22,149 nt of DNA from DATBFX01 sp036558305 (lineage in GTDB: Bacteria; Chloroflexota; Chloroflexia; Thermomicrobiales; UBA6265), in assembly GCA_036558305.1 (NCBI GenBank), contig DATBFX010000223.1, forward strand, positions 1 through 22,149. Reading direction: 5' to 3'. This document shows positions 13,534 through 21,199 of the stretch, one piece after another. Below the pieces are notes generated by a model that saw only the letters and a list, made by a program, of their open reading frames with translations, did not search any database and had not been told where the DNA came from. Position numbers and translations under genes: made by a program. Each line of letters begins with the position of its first letter. Position 1 is the stretch's first letter.

Positions 13534-14544
13534 TCACGCTCCCGCTACCGATGCCTCGGCAGACACGTCGCTCACCATCGGCAGCGGTTGTCGAAGCCGT
13601 GGCAACACCTCGCGCTGGTAGAAGCGCATGAAACCTTCCTGGTCGGGACCGATCTGGTGGACGTAAACGTGGTCGAAGCCGGCGTCGATGCATTGCTGGA
13701 TGTTTTCGACGTGCCTGGCCGGGTCGGGACCGCAGACGACGGACTTGGCGACCATCTCCTCCGTGATGACCTGCGCCCCCTGCTCAAAGTGGGCGGGGGT
13801 CGGCAGTTCTTGAGACAACTCGCCGGGAAGGGACGAGAATGCCCAGAGGCGGTGCGCCGTCTTGCGGGCGCTCGCCTCGTCCTGCGCCCAACAGACCGTG
13901 GCCTGGGCGTAGCGGGGTTTGCCGCTGCCGCCGGCGCGCTCGAAGGTCTGGACGATCTTGGCGTCGGGGGCGGTCGAGATCAGGCCGTCGCCGAGGCGAC
14001 CGGCCAGCTCCGCGGCGGAGGAACCGGCGGCGGCGACGTAGATCGGGGTCGGGTCCTTCGGCAGGGTGTAGACGCGGGCGTTCTCGACCGTGTAGTGGCG
14101 GCCGTGGTGACTCCGGTTGCCGCCCTGCCAGAGGAGGCGGATGACCGCGACCGCCTCTTCGAGCATCTCGGCGCGGACCGTCTGCTCCGGCCAGCGGTCG
14201 CCGAGGATGTGCTCGTTCAGGTTTTCGCCGGTGCCGACGCCGAGGACGAAGCGACCCGGCATCATCGCCGCGGCGGTCGCGGCCGCCTGGGCGACGATCG
14301 CGGTGTGGACGCGAACGGTGGGGCAGGTGACGCCGGTGCCGAGTCGCAGCCGCTCGGTCGCCTGCGCGATGCCGCCGATCACCGCCCACACGAACGGCGA
14401 CTGTCCCTGGGCATCGACCCAGGGGTGGTAGTGATCCGAGATGAGCGCGAAGGTGAACCCGGCGTCTTCCGCCAACCGGGCGTGTCGAACAAGATCAGTG
14501 GGTGCGTGCTCCTCGCTCGAAAGCGCGTAACCGAACTCGACCAT
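13534..14544 (-). CDS. F420-dependent oxidoreductase, FGD-like (TIGR03557 type)
   Basis: LLM-class enzyme of 336 aa that resembles F420-dependent glucose-6-phosphate dehydrogenase of mycobacteria and the related TIGR03557 group. I start it at ATG 14544 (M-V-E-F-G-Y), with GAGGA nine bases upstream; 27 residues of the longer frame look non-coding. Catalytic residues known in FGD appear conserved: His38 and Trp42 in SDHYHPW (FGD His40 and Trp44) and Glu107 in GVGTGENLNEH (FGD Glu109). W-P-E-Q, the insertion around the phosphate site and Y-V-A-A-A-G-S-S also fit. It may reduce F420 from a sugar or alcohol substrate and so supply F420H2 to other LLM enzymes, but sugar-phosphate specificity is not proven by sequence. 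It converges with the ferritin-like gene with 24 bases between stops. Confidence 0.88.
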   Translation of the reverse strand: MVEFGYALSSEEHAPTDLVRHARLAEDAGFTFALISDHYHPWVDAQGQSPFVWAVIGGIAQATERLRLGTGVTCPTVRVHTAIVAQAAATAAAMMPGRFVLGVGTGENLNEHILGDRWPEQTVRAEMLEEAVAVIRLLWQGGNRSHHGRHYTVENARVYTLPKDPTPIYVAAAGSSAAELAGRLGDGLISTAPDAKIVQTFERAGGSGKPRYAQATVCWAQDEASARKTAHRLWAFSSLPGELSQELPTPAHFEQGAQVITEEMVAKSVVCGPDPARHVENIQQCIDAGFDHVYVHQIGPDQEGFMRFYQREVLPRLRQPLPMVSDVSAEASVAGA

Positions 14545-14761
14545 CTTCCCGTTCCTCTCTTGCCTCACCGAAGGTCCAGGACAACCTCGTCCTTCGTGGA
14601 CGATCTGCCGGTCTGCTTCGCGCATCCCGTGCCAACGATCGGGAGAAAGCCGACGCCCAAGGGGTCTTGTGCCGGCCGGTCAAATGTTCTAAGCTACCGC
14701 CAAGGGGCGTACGTACACCATCCGATCCGAGGTGATCGTCGGCGCTCGCGGAGGTGCATCG

Positions 14762-15163
14762 ATGGCAGGTGCGGGATCGGCAAAGGCGATGGAGTGGCAG
14801 GCGCCGCGGCATCGAGAGGACGTGCTGGCGGTGCTGGACGACCTCTTCGACGGCAGACCGGACGTGCGGCGCGGCAAGATGTTCGGGTTGCCCGCCTTCT
14901 CGACCGGCGGCAAGGTCTTCGCCACCGTCATGGGCGACGGCGTGGCCTTGAAACTCCCGCCCGACACGATCGCTCGCCTCGCCGACGACGAGATCGCGCC
15001 GTTCGAGGTGATGGGCAAGAAGATGGGCGGTTGGGTCCAGATCAGCCGCCCGGAGGCGGAGAGCTATGCGGCCGACGCCCCGTTGTTCGAGACCTCCATC
15101 GGCTACGTCGCCGAGCAGGCGAGTCGGCCGAAACCCGCGCCGCGCAAAAAGAAGGCCGCCTAG
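14762..15163 (+). CDS. TfoX/Sxy N-terminal domain protein
   Basis: Small cytosolic protein of 133 aa carrying a TfoX N-terminal domain. The start ATG 14762 follows GGAGGTG by five bases; a GTG at 14732 is in frame but less likely. The family core is clear: GKMFGLPAFSTGGKVFATV (about 38-56), then L-K-L-P and M-G-K-K-M-G-G-W-V-Q. In gamma-proteobacteria the full-length protein activates competence genes, but stand-alone N-terminal domains occur widely and have no settled role; some are annotated as RNA methyltransferase-like or regulatory proteins. The C-terminus ends in a basic P-A-P-R-K-K-K-A-A tail, which could contact nucleic acid. No competence genes are in the window. Confidence 0.82.
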   Translation: MAGAGSAKAMEWQAPRHREDVLAVLDDLFDGRPDVRRGKMFGLPAFSTGGKVFATVMGDGVALKLPPDTIARLADDEIAPFEVMGKKMGGWVQISRPEAESYAADAPLFETSIGYVAEQASRPKPAPRKKKAA

Positions 15164-15170
15164 CACTTCG

Positions 15171-15195
15171 GGCGCCGGCGCTCGATCTCGGCGCC
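15171..15195. terminator. Possible hairpin after the TfoX-domain gene
   Basis: GGCGCCG at 15171-15177 pairs with CGGCGCC at 15189-15195 across an 11-base loop, eight bases after the stop. There is no T-tract, so termination is uncertain. Confidence 0.3.
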
Positions 15196-15271
15196 GGAGA
15201 GGGGTTCTGGCGGCGGTTCGAGCCGGCCTGCTGTCCGCCATCTGGGCACCGGCGAGGAACGAGGAGGAGTC

Positions 15272-15871
15272 ATGGCCGAACTGCCGGCACTGCGTGAAGG
15301 TGTGCGGGCGAGTCTGCCCGAGCTGGCCGAGATCCGGAATGCCGATCTGCGGGACAGGGTCGTCGAGGCCTGGGCGCTGGCGCTCGCCGAGTCGGAGTTC
15401 GCGCGGATCGAGGAGATCCCGCCGACCGGCGTCCCCGGCAGCCCGGCGATGCGGCGCGGTACCCAGGCGGACCACCTGCGCGGCGTCGCTCGGATGGCGG
15501 TCGCGCTGGCGGACGGGCTTGAAGAGGTGCTCGGCCCGCTGGGTGTCGACCGCGACGAATTGATCGCCGCCGCCCTTTGTCACGACGTGGGCAAACCGTT
15601 CGAATTCGGCCCGCGCAATCTGGCGCGCTGGCGCGCCAACCCCGCGGCGGCCGGCAACCCGTCGATCCGGCACCCGGTCTACGGCGTCCACCTCGCGCTG
15701 CTGGCGGGACTGCCGGAGGCGATCGTCCACGTCGTCGGGGCGCACTCGATGCTGGCCGAGGGGTCGTTCGTCGCCCCCAGCCTCGCCAACGTCATCGTCC
15801 AGTACGCCGACATCGCTTTCTGGAAGATCCTGGAGCGGGCGGGACTGCTCGAGCCGCAATCCACTTCCTGA
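15272..15871 (+). CDS. HD domain-containing phosphohydrolase
   Basis: HD-superfamily metal-dependent phosphohydrolase of 199 aa. The start ATG 15272 has AGGAGG five bases upstream. Metal-binding residues are visible: H68 in A-D-H-L-R-G-V, the H104-D105 pair in C-H-D-V-G-K, further histidines H134 (S-I-R-H-P) and H158 (V-G-A-H-S), and D180 in V-Q-Y-A-D. The spacing is that of a single HD domain, and no other domain is present. Substrates of the superfamily range from nucleotides to small phosphate esters, so function is open; the cytidine deaminase nine bases downstream hints at nucleotide metabolism. Confidence 0.85.
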   Translation: MAELPALREGVRASLPELAEIRNADLRDRVVEAWALALAESEFARIEEIPPTGVPGSPAMRRGTQADHLRGVARMAVALADGLEEVLGPLGVDRDELIAAALCHDVGKPFEFGPRNLARWRANPAAAGNPSIRHPVYGVHLALLAGLPEAIVHVVGAHSMLAEGSFVAPSLANVIVQYADIAFWKILERAGLLEPQSTS

Positions 15872-15880
15872 GACCCTGCG

Positions 15881-16291
15881 ATGACCAACGAAGAACTCAT
15901 CAAAAGCGCAGCGAGCGTGCTAAAGCCCCACACCAATTCCGACGGACGCCTCTTTGGGGACGTGGCGGCGACGCTCATCACCGACCAGGGCAACGCCTAC
16001 TCCGGCGTCTGCATCGACACTACGTGCGGTACCGGTTTCTGCGCCGAGCACAGTGCCATCGCGGCCATGGTCACCGGCGGCGAATACAGGATCGCCAGGA
16101 TCGTCGCCGTCTGGCGGGACGACCGCGACGGAAAGCTCTACGTGCTGCCGCCGTGCGGTCGGTGTCGGGAATTCATCCGGCAAATCGACGAGGCGAACCT
16201 GGAGACCGACGTCCTGCTCGGGAAGAACAAGGTCCTGAAGCTGAAGGACCTCCTCCCGTATCACGAATGGCCGGAGCCGCTCGAACGGTAG
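15881..16291 (+). CDS. Cytidine deaminase family protein
   Basis: Zinc-dependent deaminase of 136 aa, likely converting cytidine or deoxycytidine to the uridine form in pyrimidine salvage. Visible motifs: S-G-V-C-I-D (41-46) of the substrate pocket, CGTGFCAEHSAIAAMV (49-64) with zinc ligand C54 and proton-shuttling E56, and PPCGRCREFIRQ (90-101) with zinc ligands C92 and C95. The length matches homotetrameric cytidine deaminases. The C-terminal third (K-V-L-K-L-K-D-L-L-P-Y) is also typical. It begins nine bases after the HD gene and has no clear Shine-Dalgarno, suggesting translation coupled to that gene. A blasticidin-S-deaminase-like specificity cannot be ruled out. Confidence 0.86.
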   Translation: MTNEELIKSAASVLKPHTNSDGRLFGDVAATLITDQGNAYSGVCIDTTCGTGFCAEHSAIAAMVTGGEYRIARIVAVWRDDRDGKLYVLPPCGRCREFIRQIDEANLETDVLLGKNKVLKLKDLLPYHEWPEPLER

Positions 16292-16340
16292 CAAAACACA
16301 ATCAATCCAGACGGTCCGATCGCCATACGTGGTTCGGGCG

Positions 16341-17705
16341 TCAAACCCCCCGCTCGGCCGGGACGCGCCCGCGCTTTGCCGCCGCCACCAGCGTGGCGTG
16401 GTCGCGTTCGGTCTGGTCGGCGTAGGCGACGGCGAACGCCGCCACGGCGCGGTCGAAGGCGTCGCCCGGCCCGAGGTAGCCGCCGATCCGGGCGGGATCG
16501 CCGGAGCAGGCGTGGGCGCGCGCCAGCGACCAGCCGCAGAGCCCGCCGTAGGCGACCAGGTCGTCCGCGTCCAGTTCGTCGGTCGACACGCCGAACTTCA
16601 TGTCGCGGAGCTGGCGCACGTAGTAGTCGACGCGGCCGGCGTGCGTCCAGCCGAGAAAGAGGTCGCTCGCCGCCTGCATGATCCGCTGGCCGCTCACCAC
16701 CCGCTTACCGTGATTGCCGTACGGACGCTTCGCCAGAAACGGCTCCAGCACCGACGCCCGCGCCTCTTTGATCTGCAGGAACAACGGGTCGTCGTCGTCG
16801 TTCCCGAGCAGCAGGGCGACGAAACAGCGAAGTCCGACGCTGCCGACGCCGACGACCTTGCGCGCGACGTCGACGAGCCGGTAACGCGCCAGGAGCACCC
16901 GCCGATCCGCGGCCAGCGACGCCTGGTAGACCGACCAGGCCGCCGGTAGCCGGTTGCCCAGGGACTGCGTGTGGTGGGTGACCAGGGGCGCGTCGTCGGC
17001 GATCCGGTACCCATCGCCGGTCTCCTCCGCCAGCTTCGGCAGCGTCCCGGGGTTGGTCCGCCGGTGCGCCTCCGCGATCGCCCGCTCGGCCACGCCGTTG
17101 TCGTCGAAGCGCGCGAACGCGTCCGCCGCGTCGAGGCGGCTGTACCAGGCATCGAGGAACCCCATCGCCGCGAGTTGGCGCACGCGCTGCCGGTACGACC
17201 GCACGCAGGCCTCCGCCGCATCGCGGCATTCGGCGTCGGACAGGCCGTTGCCGCGACCGGCGACGACGACGCTGGCGGCCAGCCGTTTGACGTCCCACTC
17301 CCACGGGCCGTCCAGCGCCTCGTCGAAGTCGTTCAGGTCGAAGATCAGGTGCCGCTCCGGCGTCGCGAACCCGCCGAAGTTGCCCAGGTGCGCGTCGCCG
17401 CAGATCCAGGCGCGCAAGCCCGTCACCGGCGTCGGGGCCAGGTCGTGCGCCATGACGACCGCCGCACCGCGCAGGAAGGCCGAGGGCGAGGCGAGCATCC
17501 GCCCGTAGCGGATCGGGATCAACCGTTTCAGCCGATCCCGATCGGTGTGCCGCAGGAGGGCAATCGGGTCCGCCCGCTCGCCCGGTGCCGTCCAGGCGGC
17601 GTGGCACGACCGCGGTATCCGCTCCCGGATCGCCTTGCCTTCGGCGCTTCGCTCGTCGGCAGGAGGGATCAGCGACGTCCGGCGCAGGACCACCTGAACG
17701 GTCAT
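16341..17705 (-). CDS. DUF2252 family protein
   Basis: Member of DUF2252 (COG4320), 454 aa from the ATG at 17705, where GGGGGA lies three bases upstream; an in-frame ATG at 17807 is the alternative. Family marks: R-S-x-H-A-A-W (32-38), L-I-P-I-R-Y-G-R-M (62-70), S-A-F-L-R-G-A-A (75-82), CGDAHLGNFG (102-111) and FDLNDFDEALDGPWEWDVKR (122-141). The C-G-D-A-H-x-x-N and D-F-D-E motifs resemble the catalytic and metal-binding loops of aminoglycoside phosphotransferase-type kinases, so a kinase-like fold is plausible; this is inference, as I know of no established biochemical role. It converges with the cytidine deaminase gene and lies downstream of a small membrane protein gene on the same strand, 171 bases away. 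Confidence 0.86.
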   Translation of the reverse strand: MTVQVVLRRTSLIPPADERSAEGKAIRERIPRSCHAAWTAPGERADPIALLRHTDRDRLKRLIPIRYGRMLASPSAFLRGAAVVMAHDLAPTPVTGLRAWICGDAHLGNFGGFATPERHLIFDLNDFDEALDGPWEWDVKRLAASVVVAGRGNGLSDAECRDAAEACVRSYRQRVRQLAAMGFLDAWYSRLDAADAFARFDDNGVAERAIAEAHRRTNPGTLPKLAEETGDGYRIADDAPLVTHHTQSLGNRLPAAWSVYQASLAADRRVLLARYRLVDVARKVVGVGSVGLRCFVALLLGNDDDDPLFLQIKEARASVLEPFLAKRPYGNHGKRVVSGQRIMQAASDLFLGWTHAGRVDYYVRQLRDMKFGVSTDELDADDLVAYGGLCGWSLARAHACSGDPARIGGYLGPGDAFDRAVAAFAVAYADQTERDHATLVAAAKRGRVPAERGV

Positions 17706-17876
17706 TGATCCCCCAGCCGCGACGGCGACATCGCCGGCCAAGGCGATCCTGGGCTGCACCGGTCCCCCGAACCGTCGTTGCACGGTCCGATGCGCCCGCG
17801 CGGCCACCGTGCCGAGTGCGGCGCCGGTGCCGCCACCGGCAGCAGCGTCCGAGGCGCAGCATGGCTGAGCGGCGGC

Positions 17877-18293
17877 TCACCCATTCCGCAGCCCCTTCGC
17901 GCCGACGACCGCCCAGCCAACGACGAAGCCAAGCTCTGCGGCCGCATCGAAGAGGTAGACGCGGCGGATGCGGCAGCGCGCCACGTACACCACGTCGATC
18001 GCCGCCAGGCCGGCGGCGCTGCCGGCCGCGAGCAACGCCGTCTCCGGCGCAACCCGTCGCCGCCGCGCGGCGAGCATGAGGGCAGCACCGACCGCCCCGA
18101 CTTGCGTGCCGACCGTCTTGACCAGCCAGCGATCGACTTTGGGCCCGGTCACGCGCTCGAAGCTGCAGAGGTCGAGCAGCGGCCAGATCCCGGTCGCCAG
18201 GAAGTACATCCCCTGCCCGATCGCCAGAATCCGGACTCGCCCGCAATCGCGGCCGGCGCCCGTCAGGTGGCCCCGTTCCTGGTCGGGGGTCAT
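17877..18293 (-). CDS. Small integral membrane protein, function unknown
   Basis: Protein of 138 aa with about four hydrophobic segments (near 22-42, 60-76, 85-105 and 116-134). ATG 18293 is preceded by GAGGGAC at a good spacing; the much longer open frame upstream reads through hairpin-rich non-coding DNA and is not credible. Distinctive segments are G-M-Y-F-L-A-T-G-I-W-P-L-L, F-E-R-V-T-G-P-K-V-D-R-W-L-V-K-T-V-G and I-D-V-V-Y-V-A-R-C-R-I-R-R-V-Y-L-F-D-A. I recognise this as a widespread small membrane protein type but cannot give it a family name. No enzymatic motif is present. It precedes the DUF2252 gene on the same strand. Confidence 0.72.
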   Translation of the reverse strand: MTPDQERGHLTGAGRDCGRVRILAIGQGMYFLATGIWPLLDLCSFERVTGPKVDRWLVKTVGTQVGAVGAALMLAARRRRVAPETALLAAGSAAGLAAIDVVYVARCRIRRVYLFDAAAELGFVVGWAVVGAKGLRNG

Positions 18294-18521
18294 GATCGTC
18301 CCTCGTCCGCCATCGTCCCGTGACCGCACACGCATTCTGTTCTTGCCGTCATCGTCGATCGCCCACGACAGCACGAAGGCAGCCCCACGGACACCCCGGT
18401 AGCAAAGCGTATGCCAGGTTAGGACTCGGTACCTACGAAACCACGCATGCGTTTCATGAATAGTCGAGGAATGATGCCTTCTTGTCCGGGATACACCCTT
18501 TTGATTCGGCGGACATAGTAC

Positions 18522-18553
18522 GACCGGCACGGAAAGGGTCTTCCGCGCCGGTC
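18522..18553. repeat. Strong hairpin
   Basis: GACCGGCACGGAA and TTCCGCGCCGGTC pair at 12 of 13 positions around a 6-base loop. Role unknown. Confidence 0.6.
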
Positions 18554-18720
18554 GCCGTTGGTCGCTGCTGGTGAGCTGCCGGTGGCGGGGAACCGCGCGA
18601 CCGATTCGCTGCGGCTGCGACTCCGGGATGGCGCCGGGGCGAGCTTGCCCCACGCGTTGACCGCAGCAACGTCTGGACCGCCTCTTGCGCGAGCAACAAG
18701 TCGAAGCCGGGCGCCGTCGA

Positions 18721-18780
18721 TTGCGGGTCGGCTTCGAGGTTCGGCGGCGCGCCTTCGGGGATGCTGGCCTCGACCCGCAA
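18721..18780. repeat. 60-bp element bounded by a perfect 10-bp inverted repeat
   Basis: TTGCGGGTCG at 18721-18730 and CGACCCGCAA at 18771-18780 are exact inverted copies. Inner partial pairing (GAGG with CCTC) extends the structure. Confidence 0.55.
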
Positions 18781-18830
18781 CGCGGAGCCGTCCTCTCTGC
18801 GGGTGGGCGCCTGAGCCCGGGAAAGGGAAC

Positions 18831-18881
18831 GCCGGGCGTTGCCCGGCCACCGGCAACGGCGGCACGCGTCGTGCCGCCGTT
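18831..18881 (-). terminator. Tandem hairpins after the P450 gene
   Basis: Two tight hairpins: 18855-18881 (12-bp perfect stem, 3-base loop) and 18831-18847 (7-bp stem, 3-base loop), lying 30 to 80 bases downstream of the P450 stop. There is no clear T-tract, so they may protect the 3' end or terminate weakly. They also look like REP-type repeats. Confidence 0.45.
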
Positions 18882-18910
18882 CTCGCCATGACCGGTCGCT
18901 CCCGCCTCCG

Positions 18911-20164
18911 TCACAGGCGGACTGACGATGTCATCGTTCGGTTATGGGTCATTGGGCTGGGCCAGCACGCCACCGGCAACGTCCGCAAGCCCCGGAAGAA
19001 GACGCTCGGCTTCCAGTCCGGCGGCTCGGTCATCAGGCGCAGCGCCGGGAACTGCTCGACCACCGCCGCGATCGCAATCTGCCCTTCCAGTCGCGCCAGG
19101 GCCGCCCCCAGGCAGAAGTGGGGACCGAGTCCGAATGCCAGGTGCCGCCGCTCGCCGCGCGCCACGTCGAGTTTGTCCGGCTCGGGGAACTGGGCGGGAT
19201 CGCGGTTGGCCGCGGCCAGCATCAGGGACACCCGCGCCCCCCGGCCGATGCCGGCATCGCCGAGGTCGAGGTCCGCCGCCGCCACCCGCACCGTCCCCTG
19301 GACCGGACTGTCGTAGCGGAGGAATTCCTCAACCGCCATCCGGATCAGGGTGGGTTCGGCGCGGAGCCGGTCCCACTGGTCGCGATGGCGCAGCAGGGCG
19401 AGTATGCCGTTCCCGATCAGGTTGGTCGTCGTCTCGTTGCCGGCGAACAGCAGCAGGGCGCAGGTCGCCAGCACCTCATCCTCCGTCAGGCGGTCATCTT
19501 CGGCTTCTGTCGCTACCAGACCGCTGAGCAGGTCGTCGCCCGGCCGCACACGGCGCTCCTCGGCCGCGTCCCGCAGGTACTCCTTCATCGCCAGCATGCT
19601 CGCCTGCGCCTGCTCCGCTATCTGCGGCGTCACCGCACCGCCGATCGCCCGCACGAAGTCGTCGCTCCACCGTTTGAAGGCGGGTCGGTCGACCGGCGGC
19701 ACCCCGAGCAGTTCGGCGATGACGACACCGGGCAGCGGCTCGGCCAGGTCGGCGATCACGTCGAACTCGCCGCGCTCCCGTGCCGGCGCCAGCATCTCGT
19801 CGACGAGTGCCGCGATCCGCGGCCGCAGGGCCTCGATGACGCGCGGCGTGAAGGCGCGATTGACCAACCCCCGCAGGCGCGTGTGTTTGGGCGGATCGAC
19901 GAACAGCATCATGTCGGTCCGCAGCCGGGCGAACGGCCGCAATCGCTCCCGCGTTTCCTCGGGAAAGTCCGCCAGGTAGACGGCGGTCCGGTCGGACGAG
20001 AGCCGGCCATCGCCGAGCGCGGCGATCGACGCCGCGTAGCCGGTGACGATCCAGTCGCCCGTCGCCGCATCCTGGACCACCGGGGCCTCGCTCCGTAGCC
20101 GCGCGTAGACGGGGTAGGGATCGACCAGAAACGCGGGATCGGCAAAGGGGCGGTCGACGGCCAT
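18911..20164 (-). CDS. Cytochrome P450
   Basis: Soluble bacterial cytochrome P450 mono-oxygenase of 417 aa, of the broad CYP107/CYP109-like type. The ATG at 20164 has GGAGG eight bases upstream; upstream in-frame ATGs lie at or past the promoter. All hallmarks are present: oxygen-activating I-helix AGNETTT (241-247), E-x-x-R as E280-F-L-R283, ANRDPAQFPEPDKLDV (319-334), and the haem loop FGLGPHFCLGAALAR (344-358) with thiolate ligand C351. H94-x-x-x-R98 in PPKHTRLRGLV matches the C-helix haem-propionate contacts. A 17-residue tail follows the usual end and has no known role. No ferredoxin or reductase is nearby, so redox partners are elsewhere. A methyltransferase gene lies just upstream. Substrate unknown. 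Confidence 0.93.
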   Translation of the reverse strand: MAVDRPFADPAFLVDPYPVYARLRSEAPVVQDAATGDWIVTGYAASIAALGDGRLSSDRTAVYLADFPEETRERLRPFARLRTDMMLFVDPPKHTRLRGLVNRAFTPRVIEALRPRIAALVDEMLAPARERGEFDVIADLAEPLPGVVIAELLGVPPVDRPAFKRWSDDFVRAIGGAVTPQIAEQAQASMLAMKEYLRDAAEERRVRPGDDLLSGLVATEAEDDRLTEDEVLATCALLLFAGNETTTNLIGNGILALLRHRDQWDRLRAEPTLIRMAVEEFLRYDSPVQGTVRVAAADLDLGDAGIGRGARVSLMLAAANRDPAQFPEPDKLDVARGERRHLAFGLGPHFCLGAALARLEGQIAIAAVVEQFPALRLMTEPPDWKPSVFFRGLRTLPVACWPSPMTHNRTMTSSVRL

Positions 20165-20244
20165 CGGATCATCCTCCAGACGGCAGCCCGACATCGCGCG
20201 TGGGCGCGCGAACCGCCGTACCTCCTCGTGAGTCGCGGACGCTA

Positions 20245-20265
20245 CCACGATACACCTTATCGTGG
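20245..20265. promoter_or_regulatory. Repressor-type palindromic operator at the P450 promoter
   Basis: CCACGATA and TATCGTGG form perfect 8-bp half-sites around a 5-base centre. The palindrome covers the spacer and -10 of the P450 promoter, which is where TetR-like repressors commonly bind. No regulator gene is in the window. Confidence 0.6.
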
Positions 20266-20274
20266 ACGTGTCAA
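20247..20274 (-). promoter_or_regulatory. Sigma-70 type promoter of the P450 gene
   Basis: On the minus strand: a perfect TTGACA (20269-20274), a 16-bp spacer and TATCGT (20247-20252). The -10 lies 83 bases before the P450 ATG. Confidence 0.6.
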
Positions 20275-20320
20275 TCCCCTGGCTACCCGAAGGGATGCCG
20301 CGCCGAGCTACCAGTCTTGC

Positions 20321-21199
20321 TCAGCCCGGATTGACCCCGCCTGCCACCAGCGCCTCGCTCTCCAACCGAACCCCTCCCCCCGGGAACATCGCGCCCACCG
20401 TGCGGATCGCATCCTCGCGGATCGCCCGCCGCGCTGCCGGCGGCGACGCGGCGAGCATCCCCAGGATCGGCCCGCACCCCTCTTCTTGCGCGTCCCAAAA
20501 CGCGGCCGGCGACTCGGCCAGGAAGGGAACCGTGACGCCGACCACCTCGACGTCGGCGAACCCGGCCGCGGCGAAGACGCGCCGCAGTGCCGCCGGTGTC
20601 GGCAGGGCCGACAAACCGGGTGCGGTCGGGTCGAAGGGCGGCAGCGCGACGTGGCGACCGACGATCTCCGTCGCCAGGGCGAGGAAGCGAACCTGCTCCG
20701 GTGGGCCCCAGGTACTGACGGCGATGCGTCCGCCCGGTTTGAGCGCCCGGCGGAGGGTCGCCAGCGCGCGGTCGGGGTCCGGCGTGAACATCAGCCCGAA
20801 ACGGCACGTCGCCGCATCGAAACCGCCGTCGGGGACGCCCAACTCCAACTCGCTCTCGATCCGGCGGAACTCCGCGTTGGGGATGCCGCGCGCCCCCGCC
20901 AGCGCCTGCACCCCCTCGACCATCGTCGTGCTGAGGTCGAGCCCAAGGACCGCGCCGGTGGGACCCACGTGCTCGGCGATGACGAAGGCGGGTTCGCCAA
21001 CGCCGCAGGCCAGATCGAGCACCCGCTGACCCGACCGGATGCCGGCCAACGCCAGCAGCTGCGCCGTGACCTCGTTGACGGTCCGATCGGCGGGGTCGCG
21101 CGCCTCCTGACCGCGGCGCCAGCCCGGCGCGGCGAGATCCCAATCGTTCCGCTGCCGTGCCCGCTTGGCCGCCGCGTCGTCCGATTCGGTGATCGTCAT
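20321..21199 (-). CDS. Class I SAM-dependent methyltransferase (UbiE/Coq5-like)
   Basis: Methyltransferase of 292 aa with a Rossmann-type SAM-binding fold. ATG 21199 is preceded by GAAGGAAAG at eight bases. Motif I is VLDLACGVGEP (60-70), with the acidic post-I residue in G-L-D-L-S (86-90); then DAATCRFGLMFTPD (motif II region) and LKPGGRIAVSTWGPPEQ (motif III), which match the UbiE/Coq5-like group. The C-terminal third, including F-A-D-V-E-V-V-G-V-T-V-P-F and an acid- and alanine-rich segment, is probably the substrate lid. It ends 156 bases before the P450 gene on the same strand; the P450 has its own promoter, but read-through is possible. The pair could tailor a small molecule, though no scaffold-making genes are visible. 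Methyl acceptor unknown. Confidence 0.88.
   Translation of the reverse strand: MTITESDDAAAKRARQRNDWDLAAPGWRRGQEARDPADRTVNEVTAQLLALAGIRSGQRVLDLACGVGEPAFVIAEHVGPTGAVLGLDLSTTMVEGVQALAGARGIPNAEFRRIESELELGVPDGGFDAATCRFGLMFTPDPDRALATLRRALKPGGRIAVSTWGPPEQVRFLALATEIVGRHVALPPFDPTAPGLSALPTPAALRRVFAAAGFADVEVVGVTVPFLAESPAAFWDAQEEGCGPILGMLAASPPAARRAIREDAIRTVGAMFPGGGVRLESEALVAGGVNPG

Larger units (their letters stand above)
18294..18910. other. 617-bp gene-free region rich in inverted repeats
   Basis: No convincing gene on either strand: open frames here have low-complexity Arg/Pro-rich translations and lack ribosome binding sites. It holds at least four strong hairpins (18522-18553, 18721-18780, 18831-18847, 18855-18881) and a GGGGC/GCCCC pair near 18635. 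The last two lie just downstream of the P450 stop. A stretch on the minus strand around 18660-18780 reads LRVEASIPEGAPPNLEADP and could be a decayed coding remnant, but this is weak. Confidence 0.6.

Noticed and set aside
13588..15297. 569-codon plus-strand open frame
   Set aside because: Antisense of the FGD-like gene for most of its length, then reads out of frame through the TfoX gene.
18419..18914. Minus-strand open frames upstream of the small membrane protein as an N-terminal extension or separate gene
   Set aside because: They cross several strong hairpins, have no ribosome sites and translate to Arg/Pro-rich sequence.
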